From assembly GCA_020912385.1 (NCBI GenBank), contig CP087213.1, forward strand, positions 2,294,001 through 2,358,000: a stretch of DNA of 64,000 nucleotides. Direction: 5' to 3'. The translations under genes were made by a program, and so were the position numbers. Source of the stretch: Neofusicoccum parvum (taxonomy: Eukaryota > Ascomycota > Dothideomycetes > Botryosphaeriales > Botryosphaeriaceae). The stretch's first letter is position 1, and every line of letters starts with the position of its first letter. The notes under the pieces were generated by a model. It was given only the letters and a program-made list of their open reading frames with translations, did not search any database and was not told the DNA's origin. This document shows, in pieces, positions 32,978 to 44,149 of the stretch.

Positions 32978-34975
32978 ATGACGAAAAGAAAGGAAAAGAA
33001 GGGCCAGTCTGGCGCCGCCAAGAACTACATCACCCGCACCCAGGCTGTCCGCAAGCTGCAGATCTCGCTGCCCGACTTCCGTCGCCTATGCATCTTCAAG
33101 GGCATCTACCCCCGCGAGCCGCGCAACCGCAAGAAGGCGAACAAGAGCGCCTCGCATTCGACTACCTTCTACTACACGAGAGACATCCAGTACCTTCTCC
33201 ATGAGCCGCTGCTCAACAAATTCCGCGACCACAAGGCACTGGCCAAGAAGATCAGCCGCGCTCTCGGTCGTGGCGAGGTTGGCGATGCTGCGCGTCTGGA
33301 GAAGAACTTGACGCCGCGCATGACCCTGGACCATATCATCAAAGAGCGCTATCCCACCTTTGTCGACGCTCTGCGCGACCTGGACGATTGCTTGTCCATG
33401 CTGTTCCTCTTCGCCAACCTGCCCTCCACCACTGCCGTACCTGCCAAGACCATCGCTCTCTGCAAGCGCCTGACGCTCGAGTTCGAGCACTACCTGATCA
33501 CCTCGCACTCGCTCCGCAAGTCGTTCCTTTCCATCAAGGGTATCTACTACCAGGCCACCATCCAGGGCCAGGACATTCTTTGGCTGGTGCCCTACAAGTT
33601 CGTCCAGCGCGTCACCAACGATGTCGATTTCCGCATCATGGGCACCTTTGTCGAGTTCTATACCACCCTGCTCGGTTTTGTCAACTTCCGTCTTTACAAC
33701 TCCCTTGGCCTCGTTTACCCGCCCAAGTTCAACAAGGAGAGCGACGACCAGGGTGGAGAGCTGGGTGCTTTTACGCTGCAGGGCAAGGGCATTGGAGAAC
33801 AGCCCGCTATTGAGGCGGCGCCCGCAACAAATGGCGATACTAAGGCCTCCAAGGCAGCACAAGCAGCTGCTGACAAGGTTGCGAAACTGGCCGAGCCCGA
33901 CGCGGAGATGGCGGATGCTGAGGAAGTCGACGAGGAGAGCAAGCCTAGCGACGCCATTGACAAGTTTGAGGCCACTGGCGAGGATGCAGACGAGTTGCCG
34001 CAGCCGCAGGCAAGCAGCAGTGAGGCTGCAGCACTGTTTGAGAAATTCACCTTCTACCTCTCCCGTGAGACGCCTAGAGAGCCTTTGGAGTTCATTCTCA
34101 AGGCTTTTGGCTGCAAGCGTGTGGGCTGGGACCCCGTCCTCGGAGATGGCGCTTTCACCACCAATGAGGCCGACCCTGCCATCACCCACCAGATTGTCGA
34201 CCGGCCGAACATTCCCGTCCCAACCCTTCCCGAATCCGAACAGACTGGCAGTGAAGCAAACGCGTCACAACGGTTAAGACCCGGCACTCGTGTCCCTGGT
34301 CGTACGTATGTCCAGCCTCAGTGGGTGTGGGATTGTGCCAACCAGGGAAAGCTACTGAGGCCCGATCTCTATGCTCCTGGCGCAACCCTGCCGCCTCATT
34401 TGAGCCCTTGGGTCAAGGCCAAGAAGGGCGAGTACGATCCTACGAAGTCTTTGGAGGAGCAGGAGCGCGAGGGCGAGGCCGAAGAGGCGGAGGAAGAATC
34501 TGAGGAGGAGTCAGAGGAAGCTGCACCGAAGAAGGTCAAGGAGAACCTGCTTCTCGACATGTCGGACGAGGTCGAGGCCGGCGAGGGCATGGATGTGGCA
34601 GGCTCCGAGGACGACGATTCGGAGGAAGATGAGGACGAGAACGAGGAAGAAGAGGATGCTGGCGAGGAGGAAGTTGATTCGGACTTGTCTGACTCCGAAG
34701 CCGCCCGTATCCAGCACCAGCGTGAGCTGGAAGCTGAAGCCAAGGGCAAGCCTTTCACTTCCGGTGAAGCCAACCAGAAGAAGAAGGGCGAGGCAAGGAA
34801 ACGTAAGGCCAAGAAGGACAAGGCGGAGGAAGAGGAGCTCGAGAGACAGAAGATGATGATGTCGAGGAGCAAGAGAAAGCTGCTCGAGAAGATGACGTAC
34901 AGCAACAAGAAGAAGGACGAGCAGGCCGAGAAGCTGAGGTCGAAGAGGAGGAAGATTGAGAAGAACAAGGCATGA
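32978..34975 (+). CDS. NOP7: Pescadillo homologue, ribosome biogenesis (PeBoW complex)
   Basis: Nucleolar protein needed for 27S pre-rRNA processing and 60S assembly, acting with the Erb1 and Ytm1 homologues. Intronless, 665 aa. The N-terminal pescadillo domain starts [20 protein letters not shown], then [21 protein letters not shown], and [20 protein letters not shown] near residue 200. A BRCT domain spans about 345-475, with [19 protein letters not shown] and the closing [17 protein letters not shown]. The C-terminal third is acidic Glu/Asp repeats followed by Lys-rich coiled coil ([30 protein letters not shown]), with several probable nuclear signals. A long antisense open frame across this gene is a codon-bias shadow. 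Confidence 0.97.
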   Translation: MTKRKEKKGQSGAAKNYITRTQAVRKLQISLPDFRRLCIFKGIYPREPRNRKKANKSASHSTTFYYTRDIQYLLHEPLLNKFRDHKALAKKISRALGRGEVGDAARLEKNLTPRMTLDHIIKERYPTFVDALRDLDDCLSMLFLFANLPSTTAVPAKTIALCKRLTLEFEHYLITSHSLRKSFLSIKGIYYQATIQGQDILWLVPYKFVQRVTNDVDFRIMGTFVEFYTTLLGFVNFRLYNSLGLVYPPKFNKESDDQGGELGAFTLQGKGIGEQPAIEAAPATNGDTKASKAAQAAADKVAKLAEPDAEMADAEEVDEESKPSDAIDKFEATGEDADELPQPQASSSEAAALFEKFTFYLSRETPREPLEFILKAFGCKRVGWDPVLGDGAFTTNEADPAITHQIVDRPNIPVPTLPESEQTGSEANASQRLRPGTRVPGRTYVQPQWVWDCANQGKLLRPDLYAPGATLPPHLSPWVKAKKGEYDPTKSLEEQEREGEAEEAEEESEEESEEAAPKKVKENLLLDMSDEVEAGEGMDVAGSEDDDSEEDEDENEEEEDAGEEEVDSDLSDSEAARIQHQRELEAEAKGKPFTSGEANQKKKGEARKRKAKKDKAEEEELERQKMMMSRSKRKLLEKMTYSNKKKDEQAEKLRSKRRKIEKNKA

Positions 34976-35703
34976 GCGGTCGCAGAGATATGTTGGCTGT
35001 ACAGAGAAGTGTTTGGGAAAAGTACTCGGTCTTTTGGCACATTCTTCATTATCGCTGCGAGGACACGGCTTGCCAGCGGTTTTGCATTCATCGGTCAAGG
35101 AGTTATAGGAGAAAATTACGGCAGTCAAAAAGATTTCTTCCGACCAGCTCTCGCACAACTCCCACTTCAACACACGAATGATTCGTCCGGACAGAGGCTG
35201 CCAAGAGTCCATCGCATTCGGACGAATGCTTCAACTCCATATGTGAAATCGAATGTTGAAGTGCATCGCGCTATCCACCGGCTACCTGTCTGGCGTGGAT
35301 TAATCAGCCTCGGGAGCTGCAACCAAGACATCCGAAAGGATGCACAACTCTTGCACAAAGCTTATGTAGTGCTGACAGCGCTAGCACAAAGCCATGCCTC
35401 CCGCGCTGTTCTAGGAAGTGTGCAGAGGAATTGTGATACCATTCACTCTACATTGATCCCGGATCTTCTTTCCATCCGCAAGGGCTTACATGATGACGAC
35501 AACCCCATAGACTTCTGTCTCCAAATGGCCCCGCGGATTTCTAAGACTCAGGCTTTGCTCACGCCTCCAGCAGTATTTAAATGAAGATGTAGACGTTCCT
35601 AGTTTCATTCTCCAGTCCACACCATTTTTTAAGTGCTCCATCTTCCCGTCTTCTCCAACATTTAGCTACAAAGAAAATATCAAGCCTTTTGCCCCCCACA
35701 AAA
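34976..35703 (+). other. Intergenic, no confident gene
   Basis: About 0.73 kb. A frame open from 35009 to 35584 has no ATG until near its end and no family feature, so it is not called. The last ~100 nt are A/C/T-rich leader of the SDR gene. Confidence 0.45.
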
Positions 35704-36620
35704 ATGGCCACCGAAGCACCCCAAGCCTTCAACCTCCCACCCTCTCTCTCCCTCGCCAACAAAACTGCCATCGTCACCGGTGCCTCCCGCGGCATCGGCG
35801 CCCACCTCGCCTTCTCCCTCGCCCAGCGCGGCGCCAACGTCGCCCTTATCTACACGTCCGACTCCTCCCAGCCGCTCGCCGAGAAGGTCGCAGCCGACAT
35901 CCGCGCCCTGCCCGGCCGCAAGGCCTGCCTCGTCCAGGCCGACATGTCCGCGCCTGACTGCGGAGAAAAGATCGTGCAGGGCACCTTATCCGGCCTCGCC
36001 ACGCAAACGATCGAGCTCGTCGTCCTCAACGCCGCCATCGGCGAGCGCACGCCTCTCGACAGCGAGACCAGCGCCGTCGAGCAAGCCGCGGCTTTCGACC
36101 GGTAAGCCCGCAGCCAACAGCCCTCCCCCCCGCACCATCCTTCCAGGAAACCCGAATCCTCCGTGCTGACCGCGTCCCGCCCCCCAGCACCTTCCACACC
36201 AACGTCCGCGGCCCGGCCCTCCTGGTGCGCGCCCTCCTCCCATTTCTCCCGACCGCCCCCACCGCCGCAAACCGCATCGTCGCCGTCAGCAGCCTCAACG
36301 CCCGCCTGCACTTTGCGGGGTGGGCCGACTACTCGGCGTCCAAGGCCGCGCTCGAGAGCCTGACGCGCACGTGGGCCCGCGAGCTGGCCGCGCCCTACCG
36401 CCTCACCGCCAACGCGGTCGTGGTCGGCCCGACGGTGACGGAGCGCGCGCCCCCGGATCCGGTCGCCAGGGAGAGGGCGAAGGGGTTGGCGACGGCGGAG
36501 GCGAGGTTGGGGAGCGTGAGGGATGTCGCGGAGTGTGTGGGGTGGCTGCTGGCGCCCGGGAGCGCGTGGGTTAATGGGGATTGCGTGGGGTGTCATGGGG
36601 GCGCGGTGTTTGGGGCTTGA
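35704..36620 (+). CDS. Short-chain dehydrogenase/reductase (classical SDR)
   Basis: NAD(P)(H)-dependent oxidoreductase; substrate unknown. Exons 35704-36101 and 36188-36620; 276 aa. The Rossmann motif TGASRGIGAHLAF, the NAA of VVLNAAIGER, catalytic S168 (IVAVSSLNAR), Y181 and K185 (YSASK) are all present. After the beta-4/NAA segment an 86-nt intron interrupts AFDR-TFHTNVRGPALL. The C-terminus ends SAWVNGDCVGCHGGAVFGA, like the beta-ketoacyl-reductase-type SDRs. It converges on the Zn2Cys6 regulator with only 53 nt between stops, so it could belong to the nitrilase / aldoxime dehydratase module or simply border it. Confidence 0.88.
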
Positions 36621-36673
36621 GGGGCGTGGGGGTTTGGAGGGAAGGGAGGTTGTCGGCGAAAGGATGGATTTCC

Positions 36674-38965
36674 TCATTGAAAGCAGATGTCGGGTGGAGC
36701 GAATAGGTCACACCATTGCTCGTTAATGTCGGGCCAATAAACGCCACCCATTCCAGTGTCGTTGATTGAAGCCGGCTCAGGTGCTCCGTTCGACATGGTG
36801 TTGTAGTCCACGAACGACCACAGCATGTCCTCCTCCTCGGGCGAGAGAGACACGCCACCCTCCTTACTCACCAGCGGGTGGAAGCTGTAGCCGACCTCGG
36901 CCAGCTGCTTCAGCGCGGTAGCCTGTATTGCAAACACGTCAGCCAGTGGGGTATCCTGGCGAGCGCGAAGGGATCTTGCCAGCGAAGAGGCATTCTTCCA
37001 TCTCTGACCGAGGTTCTCAAGGTAGGTAATGTTCGCGCAGAGCAGGCTGCACGCTTCCGCCTGCGCCTTCTCGTCCCCGGACCCGGTGTACAGGCTGACG
37101 ATGTAGCCGGCGACCATGGCGCAGTAGCCGTAGAATGAGGCCTGGACGAGGCACCCCGCTTCCGTTGCCGCCGTGATGAGCGCCGTCAGCTCTTTGGCGT
37201 GGGTGAACGAGGTGTCGAGGCTGCGGGAAAGGAGGCTGGACGGGTACTCCATCTTGCACTTGCTGGCCCGCTTGCGGAGCAGGAAAGGGTGGTAGAGGAT
37301 GCAGTAGCACAGGTGGAACAGCGCCCGCGAGAAGATGACCGGGCCGATGCGTTGCTGGTCGATCTGGCCGTCCGCTGCAGAATGCTCGGCCACGATGTCG
37401 GGCAGCGGCGTTCGAAGCCGCAGGCATGTCTCGAGATGGATGAGGTCGGATTCGATGACGGCGAGATCCGAACGCGGGTCCCAGGGAGGAATGCCGTTGA
37501 ACGAGTCGGATTGCTGGATCATGTACTGCGCCGCTCTGCTCAGCATGTGCGCCATGACGACGACTTTGGAGAGCGCTGACTGCGGTGCGTCCGCGTCGCC
37601 CGGACGCAGGTGCATGAACTCTTCCAAAGTGATGGTTTTCTCGTGCAATCCGTCTCTCCAAGCAGCCTCACTTTGCGGTAGCTGCAATCGGCAGGAGGAT
37701 TCCAGGATCGAGCATGGCAGATCTCGACCACAGGACGCGAGGCGGTCGAGAAGGAATATTGACCAAAAGACCCGACGACGTTCTTCCTGTAGCTCGGGCG
37801 GTAGGTCTGCTGGTGGAGGTAGCATTAATCGCAAATCTTGGGCTATCCGGATCGCCACTCCGATCTTGACCCATGCTGAGCCATGACGGCTTCTTCCAGC
37901 TGCAGGAAAGCGTTAGAATCCAGTGAACACAACAGCAGTCTTGACGGGAAACACACCAGTGTAGTCAAATATGGCCAGTAGAGTTATGCTTTGAACGGTG
38001 TAGAGGTCGGCAACTTCATGGGATGAGAACTCGGTCGAGACAATAAAGCTCCACGCTAGACTTGCGAATCTTGCTGCAGCCTCGTCCCTATCGTCGCCCC
38101 AAAATGGATCATTTGTGAACCGAATAGTGCTGGCGATGACGGCACACAGTAGGTGATGCGGGATCTCGCCGCTAAGCAATTTCTGTCGGAACGTCTTCTC
38201 GTGGAAAAACGAGTATGGCTGGTTGTGGCAGAATGAGAAATAGGTGTCCACGGCTGCTTGGATGACGGAGGGTGGTAATGAGTTGGCCGGGTTGATGTGC
38301 TCGTCAGATATGTGGGATGCGGTTGGGCTGGGGCCGCTCCGGTGACTGACAGCGGTGTCTGAAGGCGGAAACGTTGTCTGGCTATTCGTCTGGTCCAAAC
38401 TATCCCTCCGGACTGAGACTCCTTGCATCTGAGATATAGGCAGCGAAGCGAGAATTTGCTCCTGCCTTGCGGCAACGCTTCGACACTATCAGTAGTTTGC
38501 TTATTGGTGTTACTTGATTGAAGACGTACAGCTGAGCTTGTTTTTGCAAATCTTGTAGTTTCTCCCCTAGGCTACTGACGATATGGAGGATATTTTCCTG
38601 TGCATTGTAAGCAGCGTGCCAGTCTCGAATGTCGGGCTAGTCCACGAACAATATCAGACTTGGTAGCACACGGATCCGGAGCTGGAGGCGCGGCCGTGGA
38701 CGAGGGATCTTCATATTTGCAGTCTGCTCAATCGTGGTTCAGCGGCACCGGTCTCATTGCAGTGCTGCTCTTCCGGAATTTGCGCACCAATTGAAAGACG
38801 ATGGCAGTTGTTGCATTGAGGCCTTTGGCCACTGCAACGAGCCTTCTTGCGCCTGTGTGGAGAAATCAGAGCTGCACATGTCCGTACAAACGCGGCAACT
38901 CACCTGCAGGATATGCAAGCCTGGCTGATGCGACGGATCGGTCTGTATGATGCGTACGGATCCAT
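36674..38965 (-). CDS. Zn2Cys6 fungal-specific transcription factor
   Basis: Six exons read on the minus strand: 38965-38904, 38852-38788, 38723-38650, 38597-38530, 38477-37957, 37899-36674; 671 aa. The zinc cluster is split by two introns but reassembles perfectly: C17-x2-C20-x6-C27-x6-C34-x2-C37-x6-C44 (ACISCRRKKARCSGQRPQC, NNCHRLSIDCKY). A linker and a heptad-like coiled coil (ILHIVSSLGEKLQDLQKQ) follow. The Fungal_trans domain (PF04082) runs from about 150, with TYFSFCHNQPYSFFHEKTF, HGSAWVKIGVAIRIAQDL and RRRVFWSIFLLDRLASC. Its position beside the nitrilase suggests it regulates the nitrilase / aldoxime dehydratase pair, but this is inferred from context only. Confidence 0.9.
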
Positions 38966-39401
38966 TTTTGCGCTCGAACATGGATATGGTGGAGACTTCG
39001 CTTTTGAAAGGCTGAACAGGCCAGACAAGCCCGGTATCCGGAACGACAACTTCCCTTATCATTGGCACAGGGCGCCGTCAGAGCATTCTTACGCAAGTGT
39101 ATTGCGGCGGGGCTGGTGCAAGAGTCAGCTTCCCTGGAGCGTTCAAATACAGAGATAACGATCCTTCCGATCATTCGGTTCCGCAGCGTGGATCTGCGCA
39201 AAGCCTATTAGGACGCCCGGCCACCACGTGTCTACCCCACCCGCTGGCTGGGCGGAGAAAAGGATCGCGGGGCCCTGCACGCGGAACACTTCCGTAGGAG
39301 CCAATCGTCTGCCAATTATTTATTATTCGATCTGGACAAACACCACCAAACCCTCTTGATCCTACAGAACTCCGCCCCGACGATATCCGAACCTATTCGA
39401 C
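38966..39401 (-). other. Intergenic, promoter of the regulator and 3' end of the nitrilase
   Basis: About 435 nt between the regulator's start and the nitrilase stop. No gene or repeat seen. Confidence 0.45.
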
Positions 39402-40502
39402 TCACTGGGGCTGCCCGGCAGGCTTCTCGCGGAAGTGCACCTGCGTGCCGCCCTCGGTCGTCACGCGGAGGCTGAGCAGGTCGGGCCGGGAGTAGTGGCC
39501 GACGATGTCCAGGTTCTGCTTGCACAGGTCCTTCTCGTGCAGGTCGACGTCGGCGTACAGGATGCCCTCCTCGCCGGGGCCCAGCGGCTTGACCAGCTCG
39601 CGGCCGTCGGGGGCGTAGATCATGCTGAAGCCGCCGCCGGGCGTCTGCGCGTACACGAAGTCCTTGAGGCGGCAGCGGTCGCGGTTCTTCTCGGTCAGGA
39701 TTTGCGACGCGATCATCACGAAGCAGGCGCCCTCGATGGCCATGACCTGCGACAGCCGCTGCGACGCGTCGGGCGTGATGTGCCACGGCCACTTCGCCCA
39801 CCCCTCGTCCGCCGGCACGCCCCAGATCAGCGGCCAGCTCGCCACGTGGATGTCGACGTCCTGCGAGTACTCGTAGTAGCGCAGCAGCGTCTGCGAGTGC
39901 TCCCAGCAGTTGAGCCCGCCCACCTTGCCGAACGGCGTCGGCACCACCGTCTTGAGCGACTCGGCCTGCCCGTCGCCGTAGTACGCGCGCTCCACGTGCG
40001 TGGGCTTGATCTTGCGCCGGTGGTGCACGATGGTGCCGGTCTGGTCGATGAAGGACTGCAGCGCGTCAGCCTGTGTCAGCGTGATCCCGGCTCGCAGGGG
40101 CCCGGCCTACCTGGGCGATGAACAGCGTGCCCCGGTAGCGCTCGCTGTACCCCAGCACCACGAAGATGCCAGCCTCGCGGACCGCGGCGCGGATGCGGTC
40201 CATCTCGTCGGACTCGCGGGCCATGGAGTTCTGGAAGTACTCGTCCATGAACTCCACGTTGGAGACTACCGAATTGGCCCAGATACTCCTGATCCATACT
40301 TAGAGATCCCTTTCCCAGCCCTTCGTCTCGGGGAAACATACCATGGATAGCCGGGAATAAAGACCTCGGGGAAGCCGAGCACGTTCGTGCCGTTGGCAGC
40401 TGCCTCCTGGATGTAGGCAATTGCCTTGTCGACTCCGCCCTGCAGATCATTCCACACTGGTTCGGCCTGGATGGCGGCGATCTTGACGGTCTTGCCAGCC
40501 AT
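39402..40502 (-). CDS. Nitrilase (fungal nitrilase / cyanide-hydratase family)
   Basis: C-N hydrolase expected to convert nitriles to carboxylic acids plus ammonia. Exons 40502-40342, 40288-40111, 40055-39402; 330 aa. The triad is intact: E46 ([13 protein letters not shown]), K128 ([13 protein letters not shown]) and C163 ([20 protein letters not shown]). [13 protein letters not shown] is a further family block. Length fits the short fungal forms. Cyanide hydratases are close relatives, so cyanide as a substrate cannot be excluded. However, the divergent aldoxime dehydratase gene, which makes nitriles, points to an organic nitrile. A TATAAA on the minus strand (40626-40621) is 119 nt upstream of the ATG. 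Confidence 0.92.
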
Positions 40503-40989
40503 TTCGACGGTTCAAGCGGCTTGATCGAAAATTGAAAAGGCTTTTGTGCGAATGAGAGCTCTTGGAGTTGGAGTTGATGGCTGGTGATGGCCTCAGTCAT
40601 GCAGCTCGCTTCGGTCCTGCTTTATACCCATCCTCTTCTATCGTCTCCACGTTCAGGCCGGACCACACCCGGCGGTGCGGTCTCCGCATCCGTGTTCTTT
40701 TCAGGGTTCAGCCTTGACTGCTGCGAGCTGCGGTTCCGATGGTCTGGAAACTGAGGGGTTGCTGACCACTAGTGTAGAGGCCAAGGCCGGTCCGGACGGT
40801 CCGCCAGTAACGTTCACGGACCGCAGCTTTCCTATCACAACACACGAGCGGATGGCGGACCGGCATGATAGAAGAATGTAAGATGACGTTGGTAATACTG
40901 CTGAGTTGGTTTAATTGAAGGGAACTTCCATTTCTGCTCACCTCCACTGCTCCACTTCTCGTTGCGTCTCTTCGCGCTTTGATCCCATC
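40503..40989. promoter_or_regulatory. Divergent promoter, nitrilase / aldoxime dehydratase
   Basis: A 487-nt gap between divergent starts. TATAAA for the nitrilase lies at 40626-40621 (minus). CGG triplets near inverted CCG (for example around 40660-40680 and 40785-40865: CCGGTCCGGACGGTCCG, GCGGATGGCGGACCGG) are the kind of sites Zn2Cys6 regulators bind. That one of them is bound by the neighbouring regulator is speculation. Confidence 0.5.
40621..40626 (-). promoter_or_regulatory. TATA box of the nitrilase gene
   Basis: TATAAA read on the minus strand, 119 nt before the nitrilase ATG. Confidence 0.5.
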
Positions 40990-42099
40990 ATGTTCGCTGC
41001 GTCGATTGCCAAAGAACACCCGGTCGTCTTGTCCATTTTTGGATGCCAGTACCACGGCCCTTCCCCCAGCCCAGCAAAGAAACAACTCATAGACACCTTT
41101 GACAATCTACTCAAGCCATCCGCAGTCCGCGTTGAGACTCTCGAGCACGACAATGCCTCGCCGGCTCCAGGGTCTTCCCGGGTGTGGATGAGCTACTGGA
41201 AGAGCCCCAACGACTACCAGCAGTGGTGGGACGGCGAAAAGGTGTCTCAATTCTGGGCCTCGCTGCCGGCAGACGCAGGGTTCTGGCGCGAGAAGCTCAG
41301 CCTGGCGTCGACGCGGGCCATGTTCGAGACGAACAAGAACACGCCGAACGGCTTCGCGCACGCCGGCTCGCTCGTCGACCTGACCGAGAAGACGGGCTAC
41401 TGGGGCGCCTACCGCGACCGCCTCGACGACGCCACCCCGCAGGACAGGCTCACGTCCCCGCTGAGGGCCGTCCCGCCCCCGACGCCGCGCTCCGCGCGCG
41501 TCAGGAGCGGCAGGGTCGTGATCGACCGCTTCCCGGATAATATGTGCTTCGTCGTCGAGGGCCAGGACCACGCCGCCATGGGCCCCGGCGAGCGCGACCA
41601 CTGGGCCGAGAACTTCGACCTCCTCACCAAGAGCTGGGTCTCGCACGTCGTGAACGCGGGCCCCGAGGCGGGCATGGTGTCGGCGCGGCTGTGCCATGCC
41701 CCGCAGAGCGGGAGGGTGGAAGGCGGGTCCGGCGGCACCGCAGAGGACCAGGGGTGGGCGCAGGCTTTCGACTTCAACAGGAAGGTGCAGATCCTTTACT
41801 TCCTGGACATGTCGTACATGGAGCGCATCGGCAAATCGACAAAGACCCACGTTGATCTGAGGAGGAAGTTTATGCAGTCGTACGCGCCGACCGGGCCAAT
41901 GGCGAACGGCGACTTGCTTTTGTGGGTGGAGTTGGCCGTGTTGAAGGCGCAGGATGTCGAGGCTGAGTATATTGGCTGCTATGAGGGCACTGGCTTCATG
42001 GCTTACGAAGAGCATCCCTCCTTCCAGAAAGAAGCAGTTGGAGGATTCTGGTCTCCTTGGAGCATGATTACAAGAGCCTCTCAGTACGTGTTTGGCTAA
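40990..42099 (+). CDS. Haem-containing aldoxime dehydratase (Oxd family); 5' end may be incomplete
   Basis: Haem lyase that dehydrates aldoximes to nitriles. The single visible exon from the ATG at 40990 gives 369 aa. Family blocks: VVLSIFGCQYHGP, SYWKSPNDYQQWW, the GYWGAYRDR motif, VVIDRFPDNMCFVVEGQD, LYFLDMSYMERIGK followed by TKTHVDLRRKFM (H287, likely the catalytic distal His), and EAEYIGCYEGTGFMAYEE. The in-frame codons just upstream of the ATG read ISAHLHCSTSRCVSSRFDPI, resembling the family's N-terminus (AxxEHLxCPR-type). No ATG precedes them before a stop, so an upstream exon may exist that I cannot place. The divergent nitrilase would use its product. Confidence 0.85.
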   Translation: MFAASIAKEHPVVLSIFGCQYHGPSPSPAKKQLIDTFDNLLKPSAVRVETLEHDNASPAPGSSRVWMSYWKSPNDYQQWWDGEKVSQFWASLPADAGFWREKLSLASTRAMFETNKNTPNGFAHAGSLVDLTEKTGYWGAYRDRLDDATPQDRLTSPLRAVPPPTPRSARVRSGRVVIDRFPDNMCFVVEGQDHAAMGPGERDHWAENFDLLTKSWVSHVVNAGPEAGMVSARLCHAPQSGRVEGGSGGTAEDQGWAQAFDFNRKVQILYFLDMSYMERIGKSTKTHVDLRRKFMQSYAPTGPMANGDLLLWVELAVLKAQDVEAEYIGCYEGTGFMAYEEHPSFQKEAVGGFWSPWSMITRASQYVFG

Positions 42100-42991
42100 G
42101 GGGACCAATGAGCGCATATGATGAGGTTATTGTTGCATTTGCGTTTATCTTGAGTCCTTCTTCCAATGTTATGAGCCAAGCTAGCTTGACGATGCTTTGT
42201 ACACCAAGCTGATCGGCGGTGATGATTGCCCATGTTGTTATTTTTTTTGCTTCTTGTGCGATAGGTTGATGTATCTTGTGTGGTAGATTCTTATGACATC
42301 ACTGGATGTAATGTGACTGGAACGTAAAGAAAAATCAAACAAAGGGAACGAAGAATGATCTCGACATAAACAAGTATGTGAATACCCCCACGGTGGGTGG
42401 CAAATGCATTGGATGCTCCGCAATCAGAATAGTCATGCGGATGCGAAAGTTCTTTATCTATGTACTGAAGTGATCTAGATGAGCTATCCGACTGAATGTT
42501 CGAGGAAATGACCTGTTATATAGAGCAGCTCTTTTACATTCCCAAGTCTTTTGCAACTGCGTCCCGGAAGGCCACATCATAAACACGAGTTGATGACCAG
42601 GACTCGATCAAAATGATGACTGTCTCCATTGAGAAATCAGAACTTCGGGCTGACCCGCAATGGTAGTCTTGACACAGGTTCCTTAGTTCCTCTTGACTGA
42701 CCGTCTTTTTTACGCCCTTTGCCTGGTACCTTCTTTGTCCGTGAACTGCTGGTTTCGTCTAGTGGCTTTTGACTGCCTCCAAGAAGCTTGCGTAGTTGAA
42801 TGGGAAATGCCTTTGTGCGGCACGACCAAACTTGAACTTTGCATCGACAAACAGGCGGGGTTGAGCCGGATGCGGAACACGAAGAGACATTTAAACTCCA
42901 AGATCTGCAGCTCATTCGCGCATGTTGTCGTGCAATACCGGTCAACTGAGTCCTCACCCTTCTCAATCGAATCTATCCAGACCACAGCCAA
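42100..42991 (+). other. Intergenic, no gene seen
   Basis: About 0.9 kb, AT-richer than the flanks around 42100-42500. Short frames on both strands without family features. No TATA box near the DUF3632 start is obvious. Confidence 0.5.
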
Positions 42992-43950
42992 ATGTCGACC
43001 TTCAACTTCGATCGTATCCGTAGTCTTGTGACGATAGGAACCTTCATAAGCCACGAAAACACCCTCTCGCCTGCGGCTTACGAAAGGATCTTTCGGTACC
43101 TCGAAGACTACCTTGCGGGGTTCGTCACTGCGGAGCAGACGGCAGAGACTCTGTCCGAGGTGATCTTGAGTTACGGGAACAGGCTGGAGGAATCGCACTG
43201 GGAGTTTGTCGAGCTTTTTCTCGCAGCCATCCGGCGAATCCGCGACGAGACAGTGTTGAGGCAGCTTGCAGAGCTCGTTGCGGCGTTTGCGAGTCTACCG
43301 GACGCCATAAACACCGGGAGCGAACCGCTGAGATTACGTCACAACCTGATTCAGCCAGGAGAAGTAATCCAGTCGCAGGGCTGGCGATGGTGGTCGGATG
43401 TCCCTATGCTTGGGATGGAGCTACGAGAAGAACTGGACTGTAAGAAAGAATCTCGCATTGCAAGCTAAGACTGACGGCGGGTGCAGGGCCACCTGAAACA
43501 GGGACATATAGGCACATGGGAATGAGCAGGAAAGAAGCGCGTGATCGGTGGGCCAACGTCATAGCATTCGTGGCGCATCTCCTCAAACTGCACGAGGAGA
43601 CGGGAATTGCTTGGTTGGGGGGTTTTGAGATTTACCCGTTGTGGGTGCTCAGGTCGGTGCTGGAGGGGGAGTTCGAGGACGGCGACTATAGGCGCGAGCG
43701 ATTCGACCCCGAGCTTGTCGTCGCCGCTGCAGCCAGGATGGTCTGCGTCTTGGGGCCGTCGATGCGCCGGTGGTCGAACGACTTTGGCTACGACGGGGCG
43801 GCCAGGGGCGGGCCTTTGTTCAGTGGACAAGGGTACTCGCGTGCGCGGACAGCCTTCTGGGCGCGCAGACTCGAGCAGTTCTCGACCGACCGGCGGCTGA
43901 CCGCGTACTCGCGGGCTCTGGCGAGAGAGGCGGCATGGACGCTCATGTAG
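42992..43950 (+). CDS. DUF3632 protein, unknown function
   Basis: Exons 42992-43439 and 43487-43950 (intron GTAAGA...GTGCAG, 47 nt), 303 aa. An all-helical, soluble-looking protein with patterns of the fungal DUF3632 family: an N-terminal ERIFRYLEDYLAGFVTAEQTAE block, WRWWSDVPMLGMELREELD before the splice, and WANVIAFVAHLLKLHEETG after it, closing with MVCVLGPSMRRWS. Molecular role unknown; such genes are numerous and often variable in ascomycetes. It lies alone between the Oxd gene and MSH6. Confidence 0.8.
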
Positions 43951-44149
43951 CAGTGCAGTATCAATGGAGAATGGACGGCGGTGTTGCGTGCCCGAAAGTG
44001 AAAGTGACACGGTTTGGAGCTTGGGCCCCGGACGCGACGCGCGCGCGTACCCCGGTCGCGTCACCCACTCACGCCGTCGCCGCGCAACCGCGTCCTGCGC
44101 TCCATCACCATCCGAGTCGGACATCCAGTGCGCCCCATTGAGCGCCGCC

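Noticed and set aside
33086..34189. Long open frame on the minus strand across NOP7
   Set aside because: Antisense shadow of a well-supported gene with strong codon bias; no domain pattern.
35009..35584. Open frame of about 190 codons between NOP7 and the SDR
   Set aside because: Begins with GTG, has no ATG until near the end and no recognisable domain.
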